This document shows, piece after piece, positions 37,401 to 49,300 of a DNA stretch of 64,000 nucleotides. Source of the stretch: Gymnogyps californianus (lineage: Eukaryota > Chordata > Aves > Accipitriformes > Cathartidae); NCBI RefSeq assembly GCF_018139145.2, contig NC_059472.1:100886877-100950876 (forward strand), given 5' to 3'. Position 1 is the first letter of the stretch. Each line of letters begins with the position of its first letter. The translations under genes and the position numbers were made by a program. The notes beneath the pieces were generated by a model. The model ran no database searches and had not been told where the DNA came from. It saw only the letters and a list, made by a program, of their open reading frames with translations.

Positions 37401-40400
37401 GTGACACAAAGCCTGCAAAGGCTCAACAAAGCTGAAAATAAAGTCACAGGATTGGAAAAAAGAAAGAGCAACTTCCAATTTGGAGGTGAACTTGCAAGTG
37501 ATTTGTAAGGGTAAGACTGTTCAGCTGAAGCTCAGACAGAGAGGTAAACATGTAATGCAAGAGAAAGCGTGGTGACCCAGGGTAAGTATATACTACGGTA
37601 GCAAAATGAAGACAGCCCTGCTGAGATGTCTGGTTAATGCTCTACTAGTGACACTGTTGATGAGAAAGCGGCGCAATACGCCAGGAGGAAGATGAAAAAA
37701 GAAGAAAAAGTAAAACTTCAAAAAACATGGAACCATTCCCATCACCTGAAGCTTAGACCACACACCTGAAAGGGAGTAACCCACATCCAGCTCGAGTGCA
37801 GAGTATGAACAGCCTTATCTCCCTTTCAACTCCACCATTTTGCAGATATCTCATATACTTATATAAAGTGCTTGTAAGGGAGGAATTGATTATTTATTTC
37901 CTGTTTCTTTAATGATTACAGTAACCTATGATATTATAAACCTTCATGAGCTGCAGCATCTCCCCATAGCTCCTGCATTACTGCTGTTTGGCTCCCAGTT
38001 GGTACAGTTTCCTTCACTTCCCAGCTCCACCTGGGACTACTTGCTCCGTTAAGATCCCAAATAGCCTCCTAAACCAGCCCTGCCTATTGTAGTTCCGTGT
38101 GTGAAGAAGCGGGAAATGTGTGGGTAGTGGATGTGGGAGCGTATTTGTGACCTGCTGTATCATTTCAATAGTCACGTACATGTACTGTGCACAATACACA
38201 TACTGCCTTCTCTTAATCCACAAGTCAACAACTAATCGCGTACAATACTCTAGTCATCTACACAAGTTAAGATATGCCCTGCAACACCTGATTTTAAGGA
38301 GTTACTTGAAAGACAGAAAAATCCTCACCAGCTATAGAGTTGCGCTAGGTATTAAACTACTTTGAAGCAGGAACAAATTGCCAAAAGCCTTATACTGTAG
38401 ACTTTATTATTTTAAACCACTCCCATCTTGAAGGAAGCAGAAGGGGAAGGCGGGGACCGAAGGGGAAGCAGAAGCCAGCGCTGGAGCAAGGCGCAGGGGG
38501 GCTGTCCCACTAGCTGCCACATGCCCGCGTTAGCCTGCGTGGCACAGCAGCATCCGTGCTGGTGCACAGCCCCTAATTCCCAGAGTGGAATTTTTTCCAC
38601 TTTTGCTCTTAAATCGACATGGCGCTCCTTACAATGTGAAATTGAAACTTATCATATCCTTCTGCTGTACATACACCTTAACCCTCTTCTCTTAAAACAG
38701 ATTATAATCTCACCAATGTTAAGGTACTGAGGTATCTAATTAGGTGGTCTAACAGATTTATGTGACTTGAGTGTATAAAGAAAGGGAAATAATATAAAAA
38801 CATGGAGAAGATGACCAAAAATTTGTATGCCTAAACACAACTTTTTTCTCTATGTCTCCATACTAATGAATCTTCTTTTAGAAAACAACAGATCAATTTC
38901 ACCCTGAGTCAGAGCTCCAAGAAATCTAATGGAAAGGAACCCAACACAAGAAATGGAGAGAAAATAACAGAAAAAAAATTATCTCCATTTTACATAGAAA
39001 ATATTTTCTGAATGCTTCTTCATGTAGACGCCAAACAGTATTTTATATTAACTTATTGATGAGGCCAGCTTCTCATAGAAACATAAATTTTCTTAGCTTG
39101 GAAAAATGTTACTGATTTTAATTTTAAAATGGCGCCAGAAGGTACTGCACAAAAGGAAAAAGAATTCTTTTATATTAAGAAGAGAATAATGCAAACATTT
39201 CCCATATAAATAACTGCCGAAGGGTGATTCCTTGCTCTTCACTGACACCCCCACAAGCTATTTTAAATAACTTAACAAATATTTTCTATATAGAATCTGT
39301 ATTAATGGCAAAATTATACTGTGTAAAAGAACATCTTGTCAAACAAATATACCATGTTTACCTGCAAAACCCACTATACTTGCATGCAGCAATTGTATTT
39401 TATTTCTCTTCTGTATATGCTCTTGCAATGTTTTCATCACCCCTGTGGTTCTGTGTATCCTCCAGCAGTATATTAAGCAATGTGACTGGTATCCGTCATG
39501 TATAGTTTAATTCTTTCTTAATGAGCCTAACACCTCTACCAGATTAAAATCAGTAGGATAGTATTACCATCCACTACATGTTTTACCTTGTGACATGTTT
39601 TTCTTTGTAAGGTACTTTGCAAATCCCTTTCCTTTAGCAACACAATAAGTCTATCATTGTCTAAAGAGAAGAGACTAATGACAAAGCTTTGTCCCAGTTT
39701 GACAAATACTTTTACCTACAACTAGCAAAAAAGAAAGAGGCGAGTTAGGGGAAAGAACCACTTTAGAATTAATCTTGTCAAGTCAGAATGATCATTTAGT
39801 TGCACCCTGCTGCAGTGGAGGCCTGCAAGTTTCTGATGTCTGAGCATGTCTCAAATATTTCTAAAAAGATAGTGAATTATGGGTCAAGAGAAACAAACTC
39901 TTCTGACAGAATTATCAATTCATTTACTTTCTGAAGCCGCTATTTGCATATACTAGGTTTACTTAAGTTGCAGATCTTGGGATTTATAAAATCAAAGCCT
40001 TCCAAACTCAGCTTAACAAAATAAAAAATATCAGGACTTCTTCCTCCTTTGGTGAAAGTCATTATGTTATCACGGAAAGACGTTCAAAGTGTACCTGCTT
40101 AGCATACCAGTCATTAGTCCACAGCTATCAGCTCCACAGGGATGCCCTAAACAGAATACAACATATTAAACGTTACTAGTAATGCACCAAAAAGTTAATT
40201 TGTTCACTTCACCACTTCAACATCAAAGAAGGTATTATATAGCAATAGTCAAGGAGGGCACATTAAGTAAAACTACCTTTTACTAACTTAATAAAAAAAT
40301 CCTGAATAGATACAGATTCCCCTCCCAATAAGCAGATTCCCATCAAATTTAAAGCTGGCAAAAAGATTTTTCAAGAATTCTGTAAAGCTGCATGCCCTAG

Positions 40401-40449
40401 CAGATAACTCTTTTGAATATATTTTCTCATTCCAGCACTCTTATGCAAA
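34483..40449. other. Unique non-coding DNA between repeats
   Basis: Six kilobases with no gag, pol or env homology, no recognised exons and no long frames (largest 123 codons at 35,683-36,054, unrecognised). This matters because the two same-orientation LTRs might otherwise be taken for the ends of one provirus. A good splice-donor-like CAG/GGTAAGTAT occurs at about 37,580, but no exon is recognisable around it. Confidence 0.6.
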
Positions 40450-40465
40450 ATAATAATAATAATAA
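40450..40465. repeat. Short (TAA)n microsatellite
   Basis: About five TAA units following AAAA. Minor simple repeat. Confidence 0.8.
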
Positions 40466-41974
40466 AATCTATCACATGATTTTTAAATAATCTTTCTCTC
40501 AAAAAAAAAATCCCTCAAAAACCTAGTTCATCTTTCTAATAAATGGTGAAGCTCTTGCTAGTAAGTGTGGGAATGCACTAGTCTTCTGCTCTCTATAATT
40601 GTACAACTAAATGTGTTTTATAGATTGCTGGCTTCCACGACAAAAAAAGGAAATTACAATCCTTTTCTTCAGTATTCAAAGTTTCCAAATTCCTAGCTAG
40701 TTGAACTTGCAGTCCAAAATCATTAATGTGCTTCTGAAAATGTCAATGTCTTTTAAAACCTAAGAGTTACATATTCTTCATTCCAAAATGTATGGCCCTT
40801 AATGGAACCTTTACAACCAGGTGGTATCAAAGCTTTTTTACTGTGAACAACTCTAGAAGTATTTATGTAATAATCCTAATTATTTTGAAACACTCATGTA
40901 AAGAAAATACTGCACTGCTACTTCAAAGATACAGACTCTGTAAAGTCTCAAGGCTTTAATAGTTACACCAACTTTAAAAAATAAGCAAAACCAAGTAGAA
41001 AGACAGATCTACAGCAGTGTGATTTCTAGGAAATGGCTTGTGAATAATACTGCCACTGCAGAGCACTCTAATACAGAGATTCTCCAAACTAATTTGCTTT
41101 AGAGACCACCATCGTTTTCTTTTCTGTTACTGTGGTAGCTGCAGTAGCTGCCAGCTGCGTGCTGAGCTTCAGATACACACCAGAAAAGACATTCAGCTGC
41201 TTGGGCAGCAAATGCAACCCAGGAGCCTTTTCCCCAGCTTCTCTGGGGAGGAGGTGGTGGGCTGCATGTTGCCCCACGCTCCTTTCATGCCACCTTGAAA
41301 GATTCTGTAGGTGCCTTTGGGAGCTCCTGCTCTAATGCATCCAAGAAAGTTTTTCCCCAACTAAAATGCACTATTCAAGCAGCTGTGAGTATACAAGACC
41401 AAGAAAGAATTTCCTAAGGTACTGCACACACCATACCGCACTCAAACCTTTACGTTTTATCCTATCACACTGAAGCACTTGTGAAAATTTTGTATTCCTT
41501 AATACATTGCGCATAGTGCTGTCAGTGTGCTGAGTGCCTCCCTTTGTCTCCCAACATTATTCCTTTTTATTTTTCTATTATCTTTGGCATCAATTCATCC
41601 AAAACATGTGTTACCCTTGGGAAAAGCACATTAAAAATACACACTGCTAAACTCAGTCTTAAACGTGTAGTGTTGGCAGTGGAGACATGCACTCAAGGAT
41701 TAATAAAAAAACTCTGCTATGAACTAGGAGCATATCAGTTGTAAACAACATAGGAGATGGATCTAGGTATGCATATTAGCTGACTGCAGGGTTATTAAGT
41801 TGCCAGTGGGCTACAACCATGAAAAAGCAAATGCCATCCAAGGACAAACCAGTGAAACTATTTCTTAGCAGAGCAAAGGAAAATATCTGTGCCATTGCTT
41901 AAGGCACCTGAGAGATCTCACACAGATTTTTTTCATCATGTTCATGGAAGATGAAACAGGTAAAGAAAAGAGCT
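40466..41974. other. Unique non-coding DNA, nothing recognised
   Basis: AT-rich; a modestly GC-rich patch near 41,130-41,330 has short overlapping frames on both strands. No exon or repeat family recognised. Confidence 0.5.
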
Positions 41975-42402
41975 GCAGAGATTACCAGAGAGAAGTCATT
42001 TTAAGAGCAAGGCTGCAAAATTTTTGCTTGTTTAGTCTAGCAGAAACAAAAGCTGATACAGGAAATAATTATTCTCTAAAAACACAATAGGGTGGTAAAC
42101 AGTAGGCAAGGAAAAGAACTATTTACTCTAGCAGACAATGTTGGCACAAGAACAAATGGGTGTAATTTGGCCATGAATAAATTTAGGCTGGAAATTAGAA
42201 GGTTTCTGACCATAAAAGTGGTGAGGTTCTAGAGTAGTTTTGTAATACAAATAGCGGGGACAAAAAAATAACAACTCAAGCTATTTAATGATGAGGATTG
42301 TTAAGTTAATGGAAAATGCTACAGGCATAGTTCCCTGGGTAAGCAAAGGACTGCATTTTGATCATCCAGGAGATTGTTTCCAGCATTATGTTTGCCTATT
42401 TT
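41975..42402 (+). mobile_element. Ancient CR1-type LINE, 3' end fragment
   Basis: Strongly diverged, but successive landmarks of old amniote CR1 3' ends are present in order: TTTGCTTGTTTAGTCTAGCAG (about 42,024), GAACTATTTACTCTAGCAG (about 42,115), TTGGCACAAGAACAAATGGG (42,142-42,161), TTGGCCATGAATAAATTTAG (42,167-42,186), GGCTGGAAATTAGAAGG, GTGGTGAGGTTCTAGAGTAG (42,219-42,238), and a tail with GATCATCCAGGAGATTG then CCAGCATTATGTTT near 42,390, matching the family's GATCATCCAGGAGGTC...CCAGCCCTATGTTT ending. No open frame remains. This is a much older layer than the 25.9 kb CR1. Borders are approximate to tens of bases. Confidence 0.8.
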
Positions 42403-43245
42403 CTGAAAGCATGGGGTTAAAAAAAATTGAAATTAAATCATATTTATGCATACAGTGTTAGAAATATTGCTTAAGCAAATGCCATCCATATGTAAATGAT
42501 CTCTGTAATTAAGTTTGTGTTTTGCAACAAGAAAACAATTTAACGTGATAAATAGGTGTCACATTGTACTTCAGTGGTTGGAAGCTAATTCTTTTTAACA
42601 GAAAGATGCAATTTGTCACATGCTAATTTTCTTGGGTTTTATAGTGTATCTTTCTACTACTTTTATTTTGCCTTGTTGTCTTCTTTTAGTCCTTAAAGTT
42701 CTACACAACAGTTTTATCAGCGTGTGTGTACAGCAATGGGAGACAGCTGGAAAATAACGTCTGCCTATTTATTTATACCAATGTGCCCAAATTTGGCTCC
42801 TGAGTTCCTCATATGAGCATTTGCTGTTAGTCTAAAACAGTATTAGGAAAAAGAAAAAAACTGATCACCATGGAAAGATGGAATCTGAATATCAGAAAGA
42901 AAGAAGCAAACATAAAACAAACATATTTGAGTTAGAAGAATAACTTAAAATTCAGGAAGGGTGTCCAAAGAAAATAAGGAAAATGTTATGAAACTAATTT
43001 CCACGAACACAGAAAGAATTTGCTGAGATTGCAGTCAGGAGTTTAGCCTAGAGACCCAACATTAAAGCACTTCTTCAGGTTTTCTTGTGCAGCCTCTGAT
43101 GCCTGTAACAGTCTCACTATTAATAGCTAATAAATACGGTTCACCCAACACTGTAGTGGCTCTTGAAATTCAGATCTGTGGTATACCACTATGCCATCTG
43201 AAGAATTACAGTTATTTAAAAACTAATCTACATTCTCTCATCAGC
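42403..43245. other. Non-coding DNA between ancient CR1 and second LTR
   Basis: Unique AT-rich sequence. Nothing recognised. Confidence 0.5.
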
Positions 43246-43249
43246 AAAG

Positions 43250-43845
43250 TGTGCTGGTTTTGGCTGGGATAGAGTTACTTTTCTTCACAGTGGCTAGTAT
43301 GGGGCCATGTTTTGGATTTGTGCTGGAAACAGTGTTGATAATACAGGGATGTTTTAGTTACTGCTGAGCAGCGCTTACACAGAGTCAAGGCCTTTTCTGC
43401 TTCTCACACCACCCCACCAGCGAGTAGGCTGGGGGTGCGCAAGAACTTGGGAGGGGACACAGCCGGGACAGCTGACCCCAACTGACCAAAGGGATATTCC
43501 ATACCGTATGATGTCATGCTCAGCATATAAATCTGGGGGAAGAAGGAGGAGGTGGGGGGATGTTCGGAGTGATGGCGTTTGTCTTCCCAAGTAACCATTA
43601 TGCGTGATGGAGCCCTGCTTTCCTGGAGATGGCTGAACACCTGCCTGCCGATGGGAAGCAGTGAGTGAATTCCTTATTTTGCTTTGCTTGCATGCATGGC
43701 TTTTGCTTTACCTATTAAACTGTCTTTATCTCAACCCACGAGTTTTCTCACTTTTACCCTTCTGATTCTCTCCCCCATCCCACCAGGGGGAAGTGAGCAA
43801 GCGACTGCGTGGTGCTTAGTTGCCAGCTGGGGTTAAACCATGACA
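43250..43845 (+). mobile_element. Second solo LTR of the same ERVL-like family
   Basis: A 596-base LTR starting TGTGCTGG and ending CCATGACA. It shares the opening GGTTTTGGCTGGGATAGAG, the CCAAAGGGATATTCCATACC block, the core promoter (TATAAAT at 43,526-43,532), the ATTAAA signal (43,714-43,719), TCTCAACCCA and the GGTGCTTAG...GGGGTTAAA end with the copy at 33.88 kb. The stretch downstream of the TATA box (about 43,540-43,700) is quite different, so this is a distinct subfamily or an older copy. The flanking duplication is AAAG (43,246-43,249 and 43,846-43,849). A five-base form would need one mismatch. No primer-binding site or gag/pol adjoins it. Confidence 0.92.
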
Positions 43846-43849
43846 AAAG

Positions 43850-44501
43850 CCAAGCAGCAGAAAGAAAAACAAAACATTGCAAAGGTAAAATAGAGGTATT
43901 GCTCTATCAGTGTCAAAATATAAACAAGTGACAGAACCCTGTCGAAAACAAAGTGAAATGATTGCATATGCGTAGTTTAAAGTCATGTTAAAAATTCTTA
44001 TTTGCAAGTGTATGAGTACACATATGTATATAATTATAAATTTTTATCATAGATTACTTATCATTTATGTTCTCTGTAAGCCCTCTTAGAAAAGATTTAT
44101 TATGGAAGAAACTGTATTATCAACTGCAGTATGCATAGCTATTAGCTTACAGTTGGTACTTGCTCATCAAATATTATGAAAATATGTCAAAACATAACAA
44201 TATATGAGAAATCACATAGGTAAGTGTACTTGACCAGGTACTGGAGAAATCTGGCTGTACCACATAGAGGAAAAGGGCACAACCTCCCCATGTTGCTCCT
44301 CAAGGAGCAGCACCATTATGTGGGCTGGCTGTAACAGACCTCACTCCATTTGCTGAAAAAATACAATAGTCCTAATGGCTACAGAAGCAAATTAGAGAAA
44401 TTTAGATAAACAAGCAAACATAGCCATTTCCATATTTTTCCAGTTTTGTTGCTGACCAAAATCAAGTTATGCAAAGATGTAGTAAAAATAATGCAAAATA
44501 G
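43850..44501. other. Unique non-coding DNA, nothing recognised
   Basis: AT-rich DNA between the second LTR and a local tandem duplication. No exon or repeat family recognised. Confidence 0.5.
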
Positions 44502-44608
44502 TTCAAAGTATGAAACTCAATATAAGTTCACTTTAATTCACCTTTCAAAGTTTTTAATTCACTTTTCAAAGTATGAAACTCAATATAAGTTCACTTGAAT
44601 TCACCTTT
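44502..44608 (+). repeat. Nested local tandem duplication
   Basis: A 44-base segment (44,502-44,545) recurs with one substitution at 44,565-44,608, a period of 63 bases. Between them, a 17-base word TAATTCACCTTTCAAAG (44,534-44,550) recurs with one change at 44,555-44,571, and its first part appears a third time at the end of the second copy. Two rounds of slippage or unequal exchange explain the order. Confidence 0.9.
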
Positions 44609-46312
44609 GTATGAACTGTTTTTTCTCTTCTTCCTCTTTAACCGCTTCTTACTTGTAGTTACTAACTACTGTATTCAGTAGCTTTTGCAACTAACAAACA
44701 GCTAACTGAAGCTACAAGCCTGAAGGCTGCAGTAAGTTTTTAAGAATAAAAGGAGCTCACATCATTAAGAAAGCAATTTCAAATTCTTTATGTCTGAAGT
44801 TACCACTCAGATACTAGCCATGACGCTTATAAGACAGCTGCCAATTTTCACTTTTTTTTTCTTTACTTTTTTACTTCTGCTTGGGGAGTACAAATGAGTT
44901 TTTTAATAGCGTTACAGTCTGGTTTAGAAGGACACATTTTTTATGAGGACTTGTTATTTCTCCTCATATGTAGCTCTTAGGAGGACACCATGACTTGTTT
45001 GTTGAACAAGTGACAAGGGACTGCTGAGGAATGTGTTTTCCCTCTGTGAAGTTACGTCTGCCCATCCCAATAGCACCCAGTCAGCAGGTGGGACTTGGTA
45101 AAGTTTTACTATTGCTTGTAAATGAATAGCTCTTGATTTAGCTTTTGAAAGTGAAACTACAATTTCCAAGGAGGAGAAACAAAGAAAAACTACTCTAAGT
45201 GCCAGGTTATTGTGTGTTTCTGAAGGTTGTGCACAATGAAAATGCAGCTACAATATGGGAAGAAATTTAACACATTGGGTACAATCAGTGCTCAGTAGAG
45301 CTCAGGTAGATGAAAGCAAGGGTGTCTCTCAGTTAAGTTTTACACCTTTGCTGATGGCGAAGAGGTCGTGAGCAGAAACTAGAAGACTGGCAGGGACTCA
45401 AAGAGATGATTTGGCTTATACTAGGTAGAGTACCCTGCCAAGGATTATTCTTAAGAAGCAATGAAGAAGATCAGATTTTAGTCCCATCCCTTCTAACTTC
45501 TGCCTCATGTCTCAGTCCTGCACCCCATGCTCCACTCCTGCTGTTCTCTTTACTATAGTTAGATTTTATCTAAATAATCTCCAGGTTTTGCTTCAGACCT
45601 TTTCATGTCTCTGCTGTGATGCAAAGGGACAGGCAAGATCCAAAGTTATGCTTCAAGCAGTTTTCCAACCCTGAAAGGATTCATGATTTAACTAGCAAAC
45701 TGAGCTTCAAAGAATGAAATTAGTAGCAAGGCTTTGGTGGTCATCAACGTTGAAAATACCGTGAAAAAGAGGCAATAACCCATGATTTCTGGTTTATCTT
45801 TGTGTCAGATTAGTTTGAATTTCTGACAGGTCCTTCTTCTGTCTCTGCCATTTGGATGTGCTGATTTTTGAAGTAAGTTCTCCCAACGGAAAAACATTTT
45901 AATCCAACAGGAAAATTTAATATTTGGGAAGCTATTAAATACAGTTTCAATAGCCTCTGTAGTGTCTATATAGATTAATTGTCAGAAAACTGAATAAACC
46001 TATTTGAGAGTAGGGAGGAATATTAAATGAAAGTACTTTGCAAATGGCAATAAATCTTTAAAGATTGGGGAAAAGAGTAAATGTATCATACTACTAAGAA
46101 ACTTCGTGACAGGTACTTCTAAAATAACTAGATATTTGTCCATCCTCAATGAAAATTGTGCAAAAACCACCATGGTCCTTCATTTAACTTCAGTTTCAGC
46201 TTGCTCATTTAAATAGTTTTCTCATGCAGATACAGCAATATTGACTAAACCTGGATTGTGAAGGAATTTAAATGAGCTTACAGCCCTGATGCAGTTCATA
46301 GTCACCTTTTTT
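44609..46312. other. Unique non-coding DNA, nothing recognised
   Basis: No repeat family or exon recognised. Confidence 0.55.
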
Positions 46313-46335
46313 AAAAAAACAAAACAAAACAAAAA
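46313..46335 (+). repeat. (AAAAC)n short microsatellite
   Basis: A7, then C, A4C, A4C, A5: an imperfect AAAAC simple repeat. Confidence 0.85.
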
Positions 46336-49300
46336 GCCAGCCCAACCTTTATGGTTACAATGATTAAAAAACCCAAACTCACATAATAGGAATATCCACA
46401 AATTCTTATGGTATAAATTGTACATCTGTCTAAACCAACAAGTTTCTCTGCTTCTGATATTCCAGGATACATTAGTTTATTTTCTAGATTTTCTTATTTC
46501 AAATCTGTCTCTTAAAAATGCAGTGTTCTGTCTGTGGATAATGAAAATGAGCAACTTACTGTGAGTTGTTTAAAGGAAAATCCAGAAAATTCTTTGTCTA
46601 CATGGTAGGTTGTTACATGAGCATGAAAGATCTGTTTGCATTATACTTAAGTGATCGCTGATAAATATACAGAATATTGGCTACCTCATTTCTAGAAGTC
46701 ACTCCAACCCAGGCCTGATAAGTTCTTAAATCTTTGTAAAAGACACAAGGAGCTTTAAAAACTGGCACTGGCAGATGGGAGTCTGTTCAAGACTTATATG
46801 CAAATTAAATTACATTCTGCTACATGTAAATTTATGAATGCTCCAAGAGTGATTGGTTAGGGATTTTTTTAATTATTATTATTTAAATCTTTAATTTTTC
46901 TAACACCTAATCAGGGCCTGAAACCACAGTTATTTTTCTGGGGGGAGGGAAAGTCACACATTCTTTTAAATGCAATCATCAATTCATCACTACAAGTACA
47001 TTTGCATTTTTGATAAAAATAGGTAAGAGGATTGCAATGAGGTTGTTCAAAAACTGGGTTGCATATATAATGTGAATCTTTCACATAGCTTATAGCTTTA
47101 TTTTTGCTGTGTTTTCTAAAAATTATCTTCTCTGAATATCTTAAAATGGCACATTGCTTTCTCAAATGGTTAGTGACTGTTCTTCAGTCAGATAAAAATC
47201 AACTCCAAAATGTAGATCTGTTGTTCTCCCTTCATACAGTGTTTTGCACAATGACATTGTTTTTTCTTGATAGGTATTGTGGCTAAATATATAGTAATGC
47301 AAACATTTTCCAGCCTATTGTTACAAATGCGCAGAAATTGTGGAAGAAAGTGGACTACTCATCTACAAATAAGATAAACTATCTGTTCAGAAGTATGTAC
47401 CTGCCAAGAGTCCCTGGGCCACTGCTGTAGTGGAAGATGAAAGGACCTCTCCAAATCCAAGACAGTAGGAAGGTTGGGAATTTTTCAGTACCAAATTAAG
47501 ACAGCATTTTAATGCTTTATAAATAAACAAAAATTTTTATTACAGTTAGGTATCCAGCCTTTTTCAAACATTTATGGTACCCCTTGACAACTATATTTTA
47601 CTTTTTGCCCCTGGCATTCCCAAAGTACCACTGAAACTTAAAATTCTTTGGAGTAGTCAATTTTATAACCTTTGTCCATTAGCTAGTGATCAAAATTCCC
47701 CCAAGTTATGTATATATATTTCCCAAATACAGAATTAGGATGTTCTTATTGCTCTTAAAGAAAAGATACGCATAATAAAGTCATTCTTTTCCCGATTATA
47801 TGAAGATATACACATACAAATCTGTATGTGGCATAGGTTTAGGAAGTATGTGCAGGTAACTCTGACTATATTAAAGCTTCTCAGCACTTTTCATTTACAT
47901 GACCTTGTTCTCTGATGCTTACAATCCTGCCAGATTTTAACCACTCAGCTGGTATTTTCCACACAGGGCATTTGCATCAGGAGATTTTTTTTCCCTCCTT
48001 GTTTCTCTTGTTGTTGTTATTCATTATTGTTATTATTCCACTGTTTGTAAGCTCTTGGCCTCACCTCTGTTTAAAAATATAGGAAATGTTCTTGTGCCTG
48101 TGTGCCTTGAAGAACTCAGTAGAGATGGAGAACAACGAAGGAGGTGTTCTCCCTGGGAGACGTGCCTATTGCTCTCTTTGTGAAAGTCCACCCACGTTTG
48201 GGTGCTTGGAGCTGCCTATACTTTGAAGGCCAGACTGGAACAATAAAGAACCAGCCTGATGCCAAGCAACTGGAAACAAAAGCTCAACTGGAGGGCAGGA
48301 AGCGTAGTGTAAAGTGGGACAGCAAAAAAAAGTCTATTTGGAGAGGATTAGAATTGACTAGCCAAAGACTAGGACCTAGGGTGGGAAGTGGTAGGGATGC
48401 AAAGCTGTTAGGAAAGGATTGGGAAGCCCAGGGAACAGCAGCTTGAGTGGGCAGAGAGATTGTGAGAAGAAGGTTGCTTTCCAAAATGGGAAAATGCTGA
48501 GAGGGACAGAAGAACCAACAGCATGGGACGCAAAACTTACTCTGTGCTCAAGACAAACTCTCAATGAGCAGCAATTCAGTCTTTTTGTCCTCATTTCCTG
48601 AAAAGCCTGCTCCTAATTTACCACACACAGCACTGATGATGGGAGCACTAATTTCCAGCAGGATTTTCCCCTAACACTTACCTATGCATTATCTGACTCA
48701 CATTTGTTAACGAAATTATTTTCATAAAGTGCCCTATAAGGTGAAAGAATTGTGTTTAGAGAGACTTATTTACAAAAATAAAGACCCAGAGATTAAGGTC
48801 ACAAGTATTGTCTAAATTGGGGCAAACAATCTGAAGCAGCAGACAGTTACATTTTCTATTCCTTTACAGACAAATCCATCCTACACGTACTCCCATGGTC
48901 TCCAGATACTGTTGCAAGACCTCAGCAATTCAGCAAGTCACACACAACTGTCGGGCATTTGGGAGATGAAGCGTTTACCATTAAAAAGTTTGTTTTAAGT
49001 AATTGCCTAGCATCAAGTTCTGTGGCAGAGGAAAGGATGCACTCCCACTCCTAAATGTAATAAATCAAACACAGAATACCAAAAAAGCAGAAACTAAGCA
49101 GTTCATAACCAGATCAAGCCCATCAGGTTGCCAAATACAGAGGTAGGTGATAAGTTTAGTACAGGCAAACTTTGAAGAAAATAATTCCTTTTTAGAAAAG
49201 GAATTGCAATAATCCATGCTAATTCTATGCATAATACAGGCCATGCTATATCACTCAAAGGAAAGGCAAAAATAGTGTTACCAAAATGCCAATTTAAATG

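Noticed and set aside
37490..37590. Exon ending at the strong donor-like CAG/GGTAAGTAT near 37,580
   Set aside because: No matching acceptor and no recognisable coding sequence upstream.
33878..43845. A full-length provirus bounded by the two LTRs
   Set aside because: Different target duplications, no primer-binding site after the left LTR, no gag/pol between, and unrelated older repeats inside the gap.
48690..48815. Antisense MIR-like word order (ATTATCTGACTCACATTTG ... CCCAGAGATTAAGGTCACAAG)
   Set aside because: Matches are short and interrupted; below what can be separated from chance by eye.
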